From Bog-756 sp963835465 (GTDB taxonomy: Bacteria; Actinomycetota; Acidimicrobiia; Acidimicrobiales; RAAP-2), in assembly GCA_963835465.1 (NCBI GenBank), contig CAWIFR010000002.1, positions 62,001 to 126,000 on the forward strand: a DNA stretch of 64,000 nucleotides, in the 5' to 3' direction. Within the stretch, counting starts at the first letter, position 1, and every line of letters begins with the position of its first letter. The notes beneath the pieces were generated by a model that searched no databases, was not told the DNA's origin, and worked only from the letters and a program-made list of their open reading frames with translations. Of the stretch, positions 54,368-62,098 are shown piece by piece. The translations under genes were made by a program, and so were the position numbers.

Positions 54368-54396
54368 TTGACGGGCGACGAGGATTGGGCAAAACT
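54368..54396 (+). promoter_or_regulatory. promoter of the riboswitch-thrC transcript
   Basis: TTGACG (54368-54373) and AAAACT (54391-54396) lie 17 nt apart. Transcription would start near 54403, at the first bases of the riboswitch P1 stem. Confidence 0.55.
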
Positions 54397-54404
54397 AGAG
54401 GTCA

Positions 54405-54518
54405 TCATCCAGAGCGGCTGAGGGACCGGGCCCAGCGACGCCGCGGCAACCAGAGCGAGAGACCGAGCCGCCCCCAGCGGCCGGAGTCCCGTACCAGGTG
54501 CCAATGCCCGAGCGATGA
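54405..54518 (+). ncRNA. SAM riboswitch (S-box type)
   Basis: The conserved S-box elements are present in order: TCATCCAGAG, GCTGAGGGA, CGGGCCC, GACGCCGCGGCAACC, then GGTGCCAATGCC, and a closing GATGA that pairs with the opening TCATC (P1: 54405-54409 with 54514-54518). The next bases GAGGAG are the ribosome binding site of the downstream GTG, and GATGAGGAG merges P1 and SD. SAM binding, which stabilises P1, should therefore reduce translation initiation. SAM-I and SAM-IV subclasses are hard to separate by eye. Confidence 0.85.
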
Positions 54519-54528
54519 GGAGACTGCT

Positions 54529-55797
54529 GTGGACTTCGTTTCTGGGCTGCGATGCCGTGAGTGTGGGCGTGCCTATCCTGCCGAAGCACTGCATGTGTGC
54601 GACTACTGCTTCGGGCCGCTCAAGGTGACCTACGACTACGAAGCCGTGGCTGCCACCATGACCAGGGAGCGCGTGGCCGCCGGACCCCGCTCGATCTGGC
54701 GCTACGCTGACCTTCTGCCCGTGCATGACCCGACGCCGGTGGACCTCGGGGCGGGCTTCACCCCGCTCGTCCGGGCCGACCGCCTGGCCGCCGAGTTGGG
54801 GCTGGGCGAGCTCTGGATCAAGGACGACACGGCCAACCCGACCGGTTCGTTCAAGGACCGGGTGGTGTCGGTGGCGCTGACCAAGGCCCGCCAACTGGGC
54901 TTCAAGATCGCCGCCTGCGCCTCTACCGGCAATCTCGCCAACTCCGTGGCCGCCCACGCGGCGCGAGCGGGCATGGACTCGGTGGTGCTGATTCCCCACG
55001 ACCTCGAGGCGGCGAAGATCACCATGACGTCGGTCTACGGGGGACGCGTCATCGCTGTCGAAGGTAGCTATGACGACGTGAATCGGTTGTGCGCCGAGTT
55101 GACCAGCGAGCAACCGTCGTGGGCTTTCGTCAACGTCAACGTCCGGACCTACTACGCCGAGGGCTCGAAGACCCTGGCCTTTGAGGTCGGGGAGCAGCTG
55201 GGCTGGCAGGCACCCGACCATGTGGTGGTGCCCATCGGTTCAGGCAGCCAGCTGACGAAGGTGGCCAAGGGCTTCGATGAGCTGTGGAAGGTCGGTCTGC
55301 TGGACGAGCAACCCCATGTGAGGATCTCAGGAGCTCAGGCTGACGGGTGCTCGCCCGTCGCCACCGCCTTCGCCGAGGGGACTGACGCCATCCGACCGGT
55401 CAAGCCGCACACCATCGCCAAGTCTCTGGCCATCGGGAACCCGGCCGACGGTTGGTACGCACTGGACGCCATCCGCTCCTCGGGGGGGGCCTGCGCTTCG
55501 GTCAGCGATGACGAGGTCCTCGACGGCATCAAGCTGCTGGCCCGGACCGAGGGCATCTTCGCCGAGACGGCCGGAGGGGTGACCATCGCCACACTGGCCA
55601 AGCTGGCCGCCCAAGGGGTCGTGCGACCCGACGAGCGGGTGGTGGCCCTGGTCACCGGGCACGGCCTGAAGACGGTCGAGGCACTGACGGGATCGGTCCG
55701 GCCCACCACCACCATCGCTCCCACCCTCGAGGCCTTTGACGAGGCCATGAGCAACTACGACCAGCAGACCGATCTCTCGGTCCCAAGGAGTCACTGA
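54529..55797 (+). CDS. threonine-synthase-like PLP enzyme (possible homocysteine synthase)
   Basis: The 422-residue fold-type II PLP enzyme has an N-terminal zinc ribbon (C9, C12, C24, C27), a ThrC core with NPTGSFKDRVVSVALTKARQ (PLP Lys near 110), ACASTGNLANSVAAHAARAG, VPIGSGSQLTKVAKGFDEL, HTIAKSLAIGNPADGWYALD and GGVTIATLAKL. ThrC converts O-phosphohomoserine to threonine. However, a SAM riboswitch precedes it and a Gly-Gly-ending sulfur carrier is coupled to it. Both point to methionine metabolism, namely replacing phosphate by sulfur to give homocysteine. GTG with GAGGAG 6 nt upstream is the start. The function is unproven; a housekeeping thrC is not seen in the window. Confidence 0.85.
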   Translation: MDFVSGLRCRECGRAYPAEALHVCDYCFGPLKVTYDYEAVAATMTRERVAAGPRSIWRYADLLPVHDPTPVDLGAGFTPLVRADRLAAELGLGELWIKDDTANPTGSFKDRVVSVALTKARQLGFKIAACASTGNLANSVAAHAARAGMDSVVLIPHDLEAAKITMTSVYGGRVIAVEGSYDDVNRLCAELTSEQPSWAFVNVNVRTYYAEGSKTLAFEVGEQLGWQAPDHVVVPIGSGSQLTKVAKGFDELWKVGLLDEQPHVRISGAQADGCSPVATAFAEGTDAIRPVKPHTIAKSLAIGNPADGWYALDAIRSSGGACASVSDDEVLDGIKLLARTEGIFAETAGGVTIATLAKLAAQGVVRPDERVVALVTGHGLKTVEALTGSVRPTTTIAPTLEAFDEAMSNYDQQTDLSVPRSH

Positions 55798-56072
55798 TGA
55801 GCGTCAAAGTCCGCATCCCCACCCAGTTGCGCACCCTCACCGGGGGCTCGGGCGAGGTGGAGGTCGAGGGTTCGACGGTCGGGGACGTGCTGAAGGCCCT
55901 CGACGCCGCGCATGCGGGTTTTGCTGAGCGCATCTTCGACGACCAGGGGGGCCTGCGCCGTTTCGTCAACGTCTTCCTGGCCGACGAGGACGTCCGGTTC
56001 CTGGACGGGCTCAGCACCCCGGTGGCTGATGGCCAGACCCTCTCCATCGTGCCCGCGGTCGCCGGCGGGTGA
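55797..56072 (+). CDS. MoaD/ThiS-like sulfur-carrier protein
   Basis: The 91-residue beta-grasp protein (VKVRIPTQLRTLTGGSGEVE, VGDVLKALDAAHAGFAERIF, RFVNVFLADEDVRFLDGL, LSIVPAVAGG) ends in Gly-Gly, the site that E1-like enzymes adenylate and convert to a thiocarboxylate. The ATG overlaps the thrC-like stop as TGATG, so the two are made together. In this class of proteins (CysO, HcyS, ThiS) the thiocarboxylate donates sulfur to a PLP enzyme. No moeB/thiF-like activator is adjacent. Confidence 0.88.
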   Translation: MSVKVRIPTQLRTLTGGSGEVEVEGSTVGDVLKALDAAHAGFAERIFDDQGGLRRFVNVFLADEDVRFLDGLSTPVADGQTLSIVPAVAGG

Positions 56073-56137
56073 CCGGCAGCAACGTCGAGGGTTGACCGAC
56101 CGAACCGTCGCACCGCTGGCCGCAGCCCGGTCCCGGA

Positions 56138-56150
56138 TACGATCGCCGAC
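56138..56150 (+). promoter_or_regulatory. -10 box for a leaderless Fur-family regulator mRNA
   Basis: TACGAT (56138-56143) ends 7 nt before the GTG at 56151. Confidence 0.4.
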
Positions 56151-56588
56151 GTGTCGACAGAGCGGGTGGATCAGGCCATCGCGGCCATCCGGGACTCGGG
56201 GAGCAGAGTCACCGTGGACCGCAGGGCGGTCATCGAGGCGCTCGATAACAGCGGCGACCATCTGACCGCGGAGCAGCTGGCGGACGCGGTCTGGGTCCAC
56301 TATCCCGACATCAACCTGGCCACCATCTACCGGACCTTGGAGTTGCTCGAGCGGTTGGAGCTGGCCTTCCACGTGCACCTGGGCCACGGTCCGTCGAGGT
56401 GGCACCTGGCCGACGACGTCCACCACCATCTGGTGTGCGAGATCTGCAACCGGGTGGTGGAGATCCCCGATTCGACCTTCGATCCCCTCCGCAAGCGCTT
56501 GCGTACCGACACCGGGTTCATCATCGACCCCCACCATTTCTCCCTGAGCGGGGTGTGTGCCGACTGCGCAGCGGCGACAGAGGAGTAG
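56151..56588 (+). CDS. Fur-family metalloregulator, likely nickel-responsive (Nur)
   Basis: The 145-residue Fur-fold protein has the N-terminal DNA-binding domain (VTVDRRAVIEALDNSGDHLT, INLATIYRTLELLERLELAF), the HHHLVCEICNRVVEIPD metal and dimerisation segment, and a C-terminal CADC that with CEIC forms the structural zinc site. Its neighbour is a NiCoT nickel transporter. Between them lies TTGCGA-N5-TCGCAA, close to the Nur box of Streptomyces as I remember it (tTGCaa-N5-ttGCAA). Nur is therefore preferred over Zur or Fur, by context. Confidence 0.82.
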   Translation: MSTERVDQAIAAIRDSGSRVTVDRRAVIEALDNSGDHLTAEQLADAVWVHYPDINLATIYRTLELLERLELAFHVHLGHGPSRWHLADDVHHHLVCEICNRVVEIPDSTFDPLRKRLRTDTGFIIDPHHFSLSGVCADCAAATEE

Positions 56589-56595
56589 CGGCTTA

Positions 56596-56639
56596 TTGCG
56601 AATGGGTCGCAACTAACGTAATCTCGCAGGTGATGCGAG
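56596..56639 (+). promoter_or_regulatory. tandem Fur-family operators upstream of the nickel transporter
   Basis: Two inverted repeats of 6-5-6 form: TTGCGA-ATGGG-TCGCAA (56596-56612) and CTCGCA-GGTGA-TGCGAG (56623-56639). The first overlaps a possible -35 (TTGCGA), with TAATCT 17 nt downstream as -10. Binding of the regulator would block the promoter. Confidence 0.7.
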
Positions 56640-56664
56640 TCGGCCAGTTTCCAGGCGTGCCTTC

Positions 56665-57921
56665 GTGATGGGGCGGCCCGGTCGGGTGCGCCGGGTGCAG
56701 GACTCCCTGAACCCGTCGGAATGGCGCCGGGTGGTGGGCATGCTCGCCACCGTGATCGGCCTGACCATCCTGGGCTTCGTGATGCTGTTGGCCGCGGTCC
56801 CCCATCACTACCACCTCAACCGGACCGAGCTGTTCGGTTTCGGCACGGGAATCCTGGCCTACACCCTGGGCATGCGGCACGCTTTCGACGCTGACCACAT
56901 CTCGGCCATCGACAACACCACCCGCAAGCTGATGGCCGAGGGCAAGCGGCCGCTGAGTGTCGGCTTCTGGTTCTCCCTGGGGCACTCTTCGGTGGTCTTC
57001 GTACTTGCGGTGCTGCTCAACTTCGGCATCCGCTTTCTCGACAGCCAGGTGAAGAACGGCAACTCCGGACTGCACCATTGGACGAACCTCATCGGCACGT
57101 CGGTCTCCGGGTTCTTCCTCTACCTCATTGCCGTCCTGAACATCGTCATCCTGGTCTCCATCACCAAGGTGTTCTTCAGCATCCGACGCGGCGCCTACGA
57201 CGACGAGGCCCTCGAGGTGCAGCTCAACCAGCGTGGGCTGATGAACCGCTTCTTCGGGACACTGGCCCGTCGGATCGACACGCCGTGGAAGATGTACCCG
57301 ATCGGGGTGCTGTTCGGACTAGGTTTCGATACGGCGACCGAGGTGGCCCTCCTCGTCCTCTCCGGAACTGCCGTGGCGAGCGGACTGCCATTCTGGGCCA
57401 TCCTTTCCCTCCCCATCCTCTTCGCCGCGGGCATGAGCCTGTTCGACACGCTGGACGGGTGCTTCATGAACTTCGCCTACGGCTGGGCCTTTTCGCGGCC
57501 GATCCGGAAGGTCTATTACAACATCGTCATCACCACGTTGTCGGTGGCCATCGCCCTGTTCATCGGGACCATCGAGCTGTTCGGGCTCTTGGGCCAGGAG
57601 CTGCATCTGCACGGGCCGGTGTGGGACTGGCTGGGCCAGTTCAACATCAATCAGGCCGGCTTCATCATCGTGGGCGTCTTCGTGGTGGTCTGGACCATCG
57701 CCCTGGCTGTCTGGCGGTTTGGCCGCGTGGAGAGCCGGTGGGAAGCGGCGGCCGAGCGATCGCGCCGGCGGCCAGCCATCGAGCAGGCGCTGACTGCCGG
57801 TCTGGACGAGTTCGAGGCGCTGGGCCGAGCGCGAGCCGGAGCGGGTCTGATCCCCGCTGGAGCGGTCGACCCCGCGGTCCGTCAGGCGCTGAGGCCGCGA
57901 CGGAGGAAGTCGCTGATCTGA
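56665..57921 (+). CDS. nickel/cobalt transporter, NiCoT family
   Basis: The 418-residue membrane permease takes up Ni2+ (or Co2+). The helix II signature RHAFDADHI is present in LGMRHAFDADHISAIDNTTR (near 70), followed by GFWFSLGHSSVVF (helix III motif), LFGLGFDTATEVALLVL, LPILFAAGMSLFDTLDGCFM and FAYGWAF. About eight helices are predicted. A GTG-ATG start is used. It is expressed under the Fur-family operators upstream. No nickel enzyme (urease, hydrogenase, Ni-SOD) lies in the window. Its last 40 bases overlap the convergent TetR gene. Confidence 0.92.
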   Translation: MMGRPGRVRRVQDSLNPSEWRRVVGMLATVIGLTILGFVMLLAAVPHHYHLNRTELFGFGTGILAYTLGMRHAFDADHISAIDNTTRKLMAEGKRPLSVGFWFSLGHSSVVFVLAVLLNFGIRFLDSQVKNGNSGLHHWTNLIGTSVSGFFLYLIAVLNIVILVSITKVFFSIRRGAYDDEALEVQLNQRGLMNRFFGTLARRIDTPWKMYPIGVLFGLGFDTATEVALLVLSGTAVASGLPFWAILSLPILFAAGMSLFDTLDGCFMNFAYGWAFSRPIRKVYYNIVITTLSVAIALFIGTIELFGLLGQELHLHGPVWDWLGQFNINQAGFIIVGVFVVVWTIALAVWRFGRVESRWEAAAERSRRRPAIEQALTAGLDEFEALGRARAGAGLIPAGAVDPAVRQALRPRRRKSLI

Positions 57922-58502
57922 GCGGCGGCTTCGGCCGGGTCGGGGGGCAGGGGCTCGGCGGCCCGCACCGACATGGCTCCGTAGATCTGCTGGCCGATCA
58001 GGCGAACGGCCTGGTCCGGGTCCATCTCCCGGAAGACGCCCGACTCGACGCCGTCGACATAGAGGTCGGTGAGCAAGCGGGCGATGTTGAGGCCGATGAG
58101 GGCCAGTTCGGTGCCCACCGCCTCACCGCCCTGGCCGACCGTGCCCTGGGTCAGAAGCGCCAGACGGAAGAACGCCGGGTTGTCGTCGATCCGGACCAGC
58201 ATGGCCTCCACCAGATGCTCGAGGCGGTGGGTGGGCTCGGCATCGCGCTCCCACGTCTCGGCGATGTCCTCGAGCAACTGCTCGTGCATCCCCTTCAGGC
58301 AGGCCCGAAGAAGCTCCTCCCGGTTGGCGAAGTAGACGTACACGGTGGAGCGGGCCACTCCGGCCTCGGCGGCGATGTCATCCATCGACACGTCCGTCGT
58401 GCCCCGCTCGCCGAAGAGCCGCCGGGCCACGTCGATGACCTGATCGCGGCGGAAGTCACGGATGACCTCTTTCAGATTGCCTGCCGGTCGGCGCTCCGGC
58501 AT
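57882..58502 (-). CDS. TetR-family regulator coupled to the P450 gene
   Basis: The 206-residue protein has the TetR N-domain (RDQVIDVARRLFGERGTTDV, then SMDDIAAEAGVARSTVYVYFANREELL) and a helical effector domain. Its ATG touches the stop of the P450 gene, so both are on one mRNA. The palindrome in the P450 promoter (59776-59792) is a candidate target, giving a negative loop. The effector may be the P450 substrate. Confidence 0.85.
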   Translation of the reverse strand: MPERRPAGNLKEVIRDFRRDQVIDVARRLFGERGTTDVSMDDIAAEAGVARSTVYVYFANREELLRACLKGMHEQLLEDIAETWERDAEPTHRLEHLVEAMLVRIDDNPAFFRLALLTQGTVGQGGEAVGTELALIGLNIARLLTDLYVDGVESGVFREMDPDQAVRLIGQQIYGAMSVRAAEPLPPDPAEAAAQISDFLRRGLSA

Positions 58503-59755
58503 CAGGAGGAGACGCGGGCGGCCGGTGGGAAGGTGACCGGGATGTGCTTGACCCCACTGATGAACGCCGACTGCAGCCGCTCGACTTCGCCGTCGAGGGT
58601 GACGTCGGGCATGCGGTCGAGGAGATGCTCGAACATCACCCGGATCTCCATGCGGGCCAGGTTGGCACCGAGGCAGAAGTGGGGGCCGCCGGCACCGAAG
58701 GCAATGTGGGGATTGGGATCACGGGTGATGTCGAAGGTCTGGGGATGGTCGAACACGGACTCGTCCCGGTTCGCCGAGATGTGGAAGAACACCACCTTGG
58801 TGTCCTCCTCGATGCGCTGGTCACCGAGGTCGAAGGCACTGGTGGTCTGGCGCCGGAAGTTCATGACCGGGCTGACGTAGCGCAGCATCTCCTCGGTGGC
58901 CGACGGGAGCAGGGATCGGTCGTTGCGGAGCTTCTCCCACTGGTCGGGATGGTCGAAGAACGCCGCCATCCCCCCTGAGATGAGGTTGCGAGTGGTCTCG
59001 TTGCCGGCCACGGTGAGGAGCAGGAAGAACAACTCGAGTTCGACCGAGTTCAGCTTCTCTCCCTCCACCTCCACCTCGGTGAGCACGCTCATCAGGTCTT
59101 GGTGCGGATCGATCCGCTTGTTCTCGAAGAGGGCCGAGGCGTAGGCGTAGAGCTCCATGGCCGCCTGCTGGGGGACCGACTCGTCGGTCTGGTACTCCGG
59201 GTCCTCGCCGCCGATCATCCGGTTGGACCAGTTGAACATCCGGTGCCGGTCCTCATTGGGCACGCCCAACAGCTCGGCGATGACCACGAGCGGGAGCTCG
59301 GCGGCAATGTCGGTGACGAAGTCGGCACTCCCCTTCTCGATGACCGAGTCGATGATGTCGTCGGCGGCGGCGTTGATGCGGTCGTGCAGCTGGTTGACCA
59401 TACGGGGCGTGAACCCCTTGTTGACCAGACGCCGGTAGCGGGTGTGCAGCGGTGGGTCCATATTGAGCATGAGCATCTGCTGTTGGGCCAGATCGTCGGG
59501 TCCAAGCTCCCAGAGGAAGGTGGCCTGCTTGGATGACGAGAAGTGCTCATAGTCTCGGTTGACCGCGGTGGCCCCCGCATGGGAGGTCACGGCCCAGAAG
59601 CCGGGGCCGTCCGCTTCCTCGTGCCACCACACGGGGGCGTTCTTGCGGAGGAAGGCGAACCACTCATGGGGCACGCCCCCCGCGAAGGCCTTGGAGTCCA
59701 GCAGGTTGATGTCCTCGAAGCTGACACCACTGCTGTCGATCTCGTCCTGAGGCAT
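58502..59755 (-). CDS. cytochrome P450
   Basis: The 417-residue P450 has the I-helix AGNETTRNLISGGM, ExxR in ATEEMLRYVSPV, and the heme loop FGAGGPHFCLGANLARMEIR with the Cys ligand. NMDPPLHTRYRRLVNKGFTP and VVIAELLGVPNEDR are typical of the CYP125/CYP142-like steroid or terpene hydroxylases of actinobacteria; the substrate is inference. No ferredoxin gene is adjacent. GGAAAG about 9 nt before the ATG is the likely ribosome binding site. Confidence 0.93.
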   Translation of the reverse strand: MPQDEIDSSGVSFEDINLLDSKAFAGGVPHEWFAFLRKNAPVWWHEEADGPGFWAVTSHAGATAVNRDYEHFSSSKQATFLWELGPDDLAQQQMLMLNMDPPLHTRYRRLVNKGFTPRMVNQLHDRINAAADDIIDSVIEKGSADFVTDIAAELPLVVIAELLGVPNEDRHRMFNWSNRMIGGEDPEYQTDESVPQQAAMELYAYASALFENKRIDPHQDLMSVLTEVEVEGEKLNSVELELFFLLLTVAGNETTRNLISGGMAAFFDHPDQWEKLRNDRSLLPSATEEMLRYVSPVMNFRRQTTSAFDLGDQRIEEDTKVVFFHISANRDESVFDHPQTFDITRDPNPHIAFGAGGPHFCLGANLARMEIRVMFEHLLDRMPDVTLDGEVERLQSAFISGVKHIPVTFPPAARVSS

Positions 59756-59775
59756 CGGATGCTCTTTCCATCAGA

Positions 59776-59792
59776 TCGGACAGTGCGTCCGA
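59776..59792 (-). promoter_or_regulatory. operator candidate in the P450 promoter
   Basis: TCGGAC-AGTGC-GTCCGA is a perfect 6-5-6 inverted repeat 21 bp upstream of the P450 ATG. A partial copy (GTACGTCCGAAC, 59803-59814) lies beside it. Confidence 0.6.
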
Positions 59793-59875
59793 TGCAATGG
59801 ATCGTACGTCCGAACTGACGGGGCGTCAACAAACGGGCGTGGGCACCGGCTCGACCCGCACTCGCGGGGACGGGG

Positions 59876-60241
59876 CTACACCGCCCCGTCGACCTCGCCG
59901 TCGATGATGACCCTCGGCTCCTCGGTCAGCACGAACTCCAGACAGTCGGTGTCGAGGAACTTGGGCAGGTCCTCGAACATGGCCGGTGAGTCCACATCAC
60001 TCATGTGGGCGTAGTAGTCCTCCATGGAGGCGAACCACTGCACCGTGACCCCGTCGTATCCCGACCGGTCGTCGTCGCCTCGGTAGTCGTCGAGGGGACG
60101 CGGGTTCTGCTCGTAGCGGATCACGTGGCTTCCGCACTGACTGGTAGCGATCAGCGGTCCGTGGTTGTTGTTCCAGTAGTCCTGGAATTCGGCGGGAGTC
60201 ATGCCCTCTCTGCGCTTCAGGAGACAGGTGAGCTTGATCAT
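59876..60241 (-). CDS. EthD-domain protein
   Basis: The 121-residue dimeric alpha-beta barrel protein has MIKLTCLLKRREGMTPAEFQ, DYWNNNHGPLIA and YDGVTVQWFASMEDYYAHMS, a typical EthD pattern. EthD was found next to a P450 system for ether degradation and is also present in other aromatic/alkyl catabolic loci, so its placement 120 bp upstream of the P450 is notable. GGAAGGGA 6-8 nt before the ATG is its ribosome binding site. Confidence 0.85.
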   Translation of the reverse strand: MIKLTCLLKRREGMTPAEFQDYWNNNHGPLIATSQCGSHVIRYEQNPRPLDDYRGDDDRSGYDGVTVQWFASMEDYYAHMSDVDSPAMFEDLPKFLDTDCLEFVLTEEPRVIIDGEVDGAV

Positions 60242-60325
60242 CGGGATGGTCCCTTCCTCGTGCGTCGCGGTGGCGTCCGGCCGAGAGGCTGGCCTCTGTG
60301 GTGTCAGTTGGCAAGCTGGGGGTGA

Positions 60326-61111
60326 TCACCGGGCGACCGGGGCACAGAACAGGTCGGTGATGTAGGGCATGGCGATGGGCTGGGGGAGTCCGGCGCCGAA
60401 GGCCTCCACCCGGTCCAGTAGGGCCGATCGGTCCGGTTCGGGGAGTACCCGCACATAGCTCCGGGAGGCCACCTGTTCTACGAAGGAAAACAGATCGAGC
60501 TCCTGGACGAAGGGCAGCTTGGTCCGCTGCACCGGCCCGAAGAGCCTGCTCCGGTCGATGACCGCCCCGAAGTCCATGCCGACCGGGTAGGGGGCGTGGA
60601 CATCCCACTTGGAGATGCCCACCAGTTCGTGCACCATGGGATCGGACTCGTCCCGTTCGTTCCAGATCAGCGCCAGCCACCCTCCCGGCCGGAGGACCCG
60701 ATCGACCTCGGACAGGGCCACCCCGGGGTCGAACCAGTGGAAGGCCTGCGCCACCACCACGGCGTCCACACTGCCGCCGGCCAGGGGGACCTGCTCGGCG
60801 GTGGCCCCGATCATGGGAACGTCCGGTACCACCCGGGCGAACACCTCTCGCATGGAGGGCGACGGCTCGGCGGCCACGCAGGCCAGGCCCCGCCGGTGGA
60901 GTTGCCGGGTCAGCTTGCCTGTGCCCGCGGCGAGGTCGAGGACCCGGCTGGAGGGAGTCAGCCCGGCTGTGCCCTCCAACAGGTCCAGCGCCGCGTCGGG
61001 ATAGCTCGGACGAGCCCGTTCGTAGACGTCCGAACCGCTCTCGAAGCCCGTCCGTCCGAGACGGTCCCGGAGGCTGGCGTCACTCACTGCATCGCTTGCC
61101 ACTGGCCACAA
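60326..61111 (-). CDS. class I SAM-dependent methyltransferase
   Basis: A 261-residue Rossmann methyltransferase with motif I VLDLAAGTGKLTRQL, motif II ACVAAEPSPSMREV, motif IV VVVAQAFHWFDP and the post-motif RVLRPGGWLALIWNERD. FHWFD is characteristic of the ubiE-like Methyltransf_11 group. The start is uncertain: TTG 61111 as read, or a GTG further inside (near 61081). The substrate is unknown. Confidence 0.85.
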   Translation of the reverse strand: MWPVASDAVSDASLRDRLGRTGFESGSDVYERARPSYPDAALDLLEGTAGLTPSSRVLDLAAGTGKLTRQLHRRGLACVAAEPSPSMREVFARVVPDVPMIGATAEQVPLAGGSVDAVVVAQAFHWFDPGVALSEVDRVLRPGGWLALIWNERDESDPMVHELVGISKWDVHAPYPVGMDFGAVIDRSRLFGPVQRTKLPFVQELDLFSFVEQVASRSYVRVLPEPDRSALLDRVEAFGAGLPQPIAMPYITDLFCAPVAR

Positions 61112-61198
61112 CTCTGAGTCCCGGACGGTCCGGCCGGGCAGGACGGACGGCCGACGGGTTCATTGGGCTGTCCTTGGCCCGGCGGGACGTCCATCAGT

Positions 61199-61210
61199 TA
61201 GCGTCGCGAG
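61199..61210 (+). promoter_or_regulatory. -10 box for a leaderless acyltransferase mRNA
   Basis: TAGCGT (61199-61204) ends 6 nt before the GTG at 61211; TTGGCC at 61174-61179 is a weak -35 at 19-nt spacing. Confidence 0.4.
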
Positions 61211-62098
61211 GTGACCGCTGCCAGCCAGGGCCGTGACCGAACCCCCACCGTGGACCCTCACGCCTCGGTCTCCATGGATCGCGCTGGGCCGCAGCCTCGC
61301 CACCCGTCGCTCTCGCCTCCCCAACCGTCCCGCTGGTCCCGCCGGTGGACCAACACCCTGATTCACGCCGGCTGGAACTGGCTGGCCCGGCACGGGGCCA
61401 CTGGGCCCGATGACCGGTTGGCCCACCGGTTTGGCGCCTTCGGCCAGGGGAGCTGCCTGGCCTTTCCCACCGGTGCCGTGTTCGGCCAGCGGTGGATCCG
61501 CATCGGCCGGGACACGCTGATCGGGCCCCACGTGAGCATCTCGGCGGGGATGGTGCCGGGACAGACCATGGTCACCGACCCGGTGGTGCGGATCGGTGAC
61601 CGCTGCATGATCGGACGGGGCAGCCACATCGTCGGGCACTTCGAGATCGACATCGGCGACGACGTCCACACCGGCCCGTACGTGTACATCACCGACCAGA
61701 ACCATGGCTACGAGGATCCTGATCAGGTGGTCCACGTGCAGTGGCCAAGTGACGACCCGGTCCGGATCGGCGCCGGGAGCTGGCTGGGCACCGGAGTCGT
61801 GATCCTCCCGGGCAGCAGGCTCGGCCGCAATGTCGTCGTGGGTGCAGGAGCGGTGGTGCGAGGGACGTTCCCCGACCACTGTGTGATCGCCGGGGTGCCG
61901 GCCCGGATCGTCCGCCGCTACGTCGCCGGATCGGGCTGGGTGGACGGGCCACCACCAAAGGACTCGGTCCCCACTGTCACCACGCCATCTCCGGTCGAAG
62001 GACCAGGGCCCGATTCCGGCCCACCGTCGGTGCCCGGCGGGCCCACCTCGACCGTGGACGTGGTGGCGGCCACCGTCCCGGGGTCCCCGAGACCGTAG
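61211..62098 (+). CDS. hexapeptide-repeat (left-handed beta-helix) acyltransferase
   Basis: A 295-residue protein. A 65-residue Pro/Arg/Ser-rich leader with WTNTLIHAGWNWLARHG precedes a left-handed beta-helix (about 80-235) of hexapeptide turns (IRIGRDTLIGPHVSI, VRIGDRCMIGRGSHI, IDIGDDVHTGPYVYI, VRIGAGSWLGTGVVI, SRLGRNVVVGAGAVV), the loop GYEDPDQ, and the AGVPARIVR end. It resembles sugar O-acetyltransferases. The last 60 residues are Pro/Ser/Thr-rich and overlap the convergent gene by 181 bp on the other strand. Confidence 0.85.
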   Translation: MTAASQGRDRTPTVDPHASVSMDRAGPQPRHPSLSPPQPSRWSRRWTNTLIHAGWNWLARHGATGPDDRLAHRFGAFGQGSCLAFPTGAVFGQRWIRIGRDTLIGPHVSISAGMVPGQTMVTDPVVRIGDRCMIGRGSHIVGHFEIDIGDDVHTGPYVYITDQNHGYEDPDQVVHVQWPSDDPVRIGAGSWLGTGVVILPGSRLGRNVVVGAGAVVRGTFPDHCVIAGVPARIVRRYVAGSGWVDGPPPKDSVPTVTTPSPVEGPGPDSGPPSVPGGPTSTVDVVAATVPGSPRP

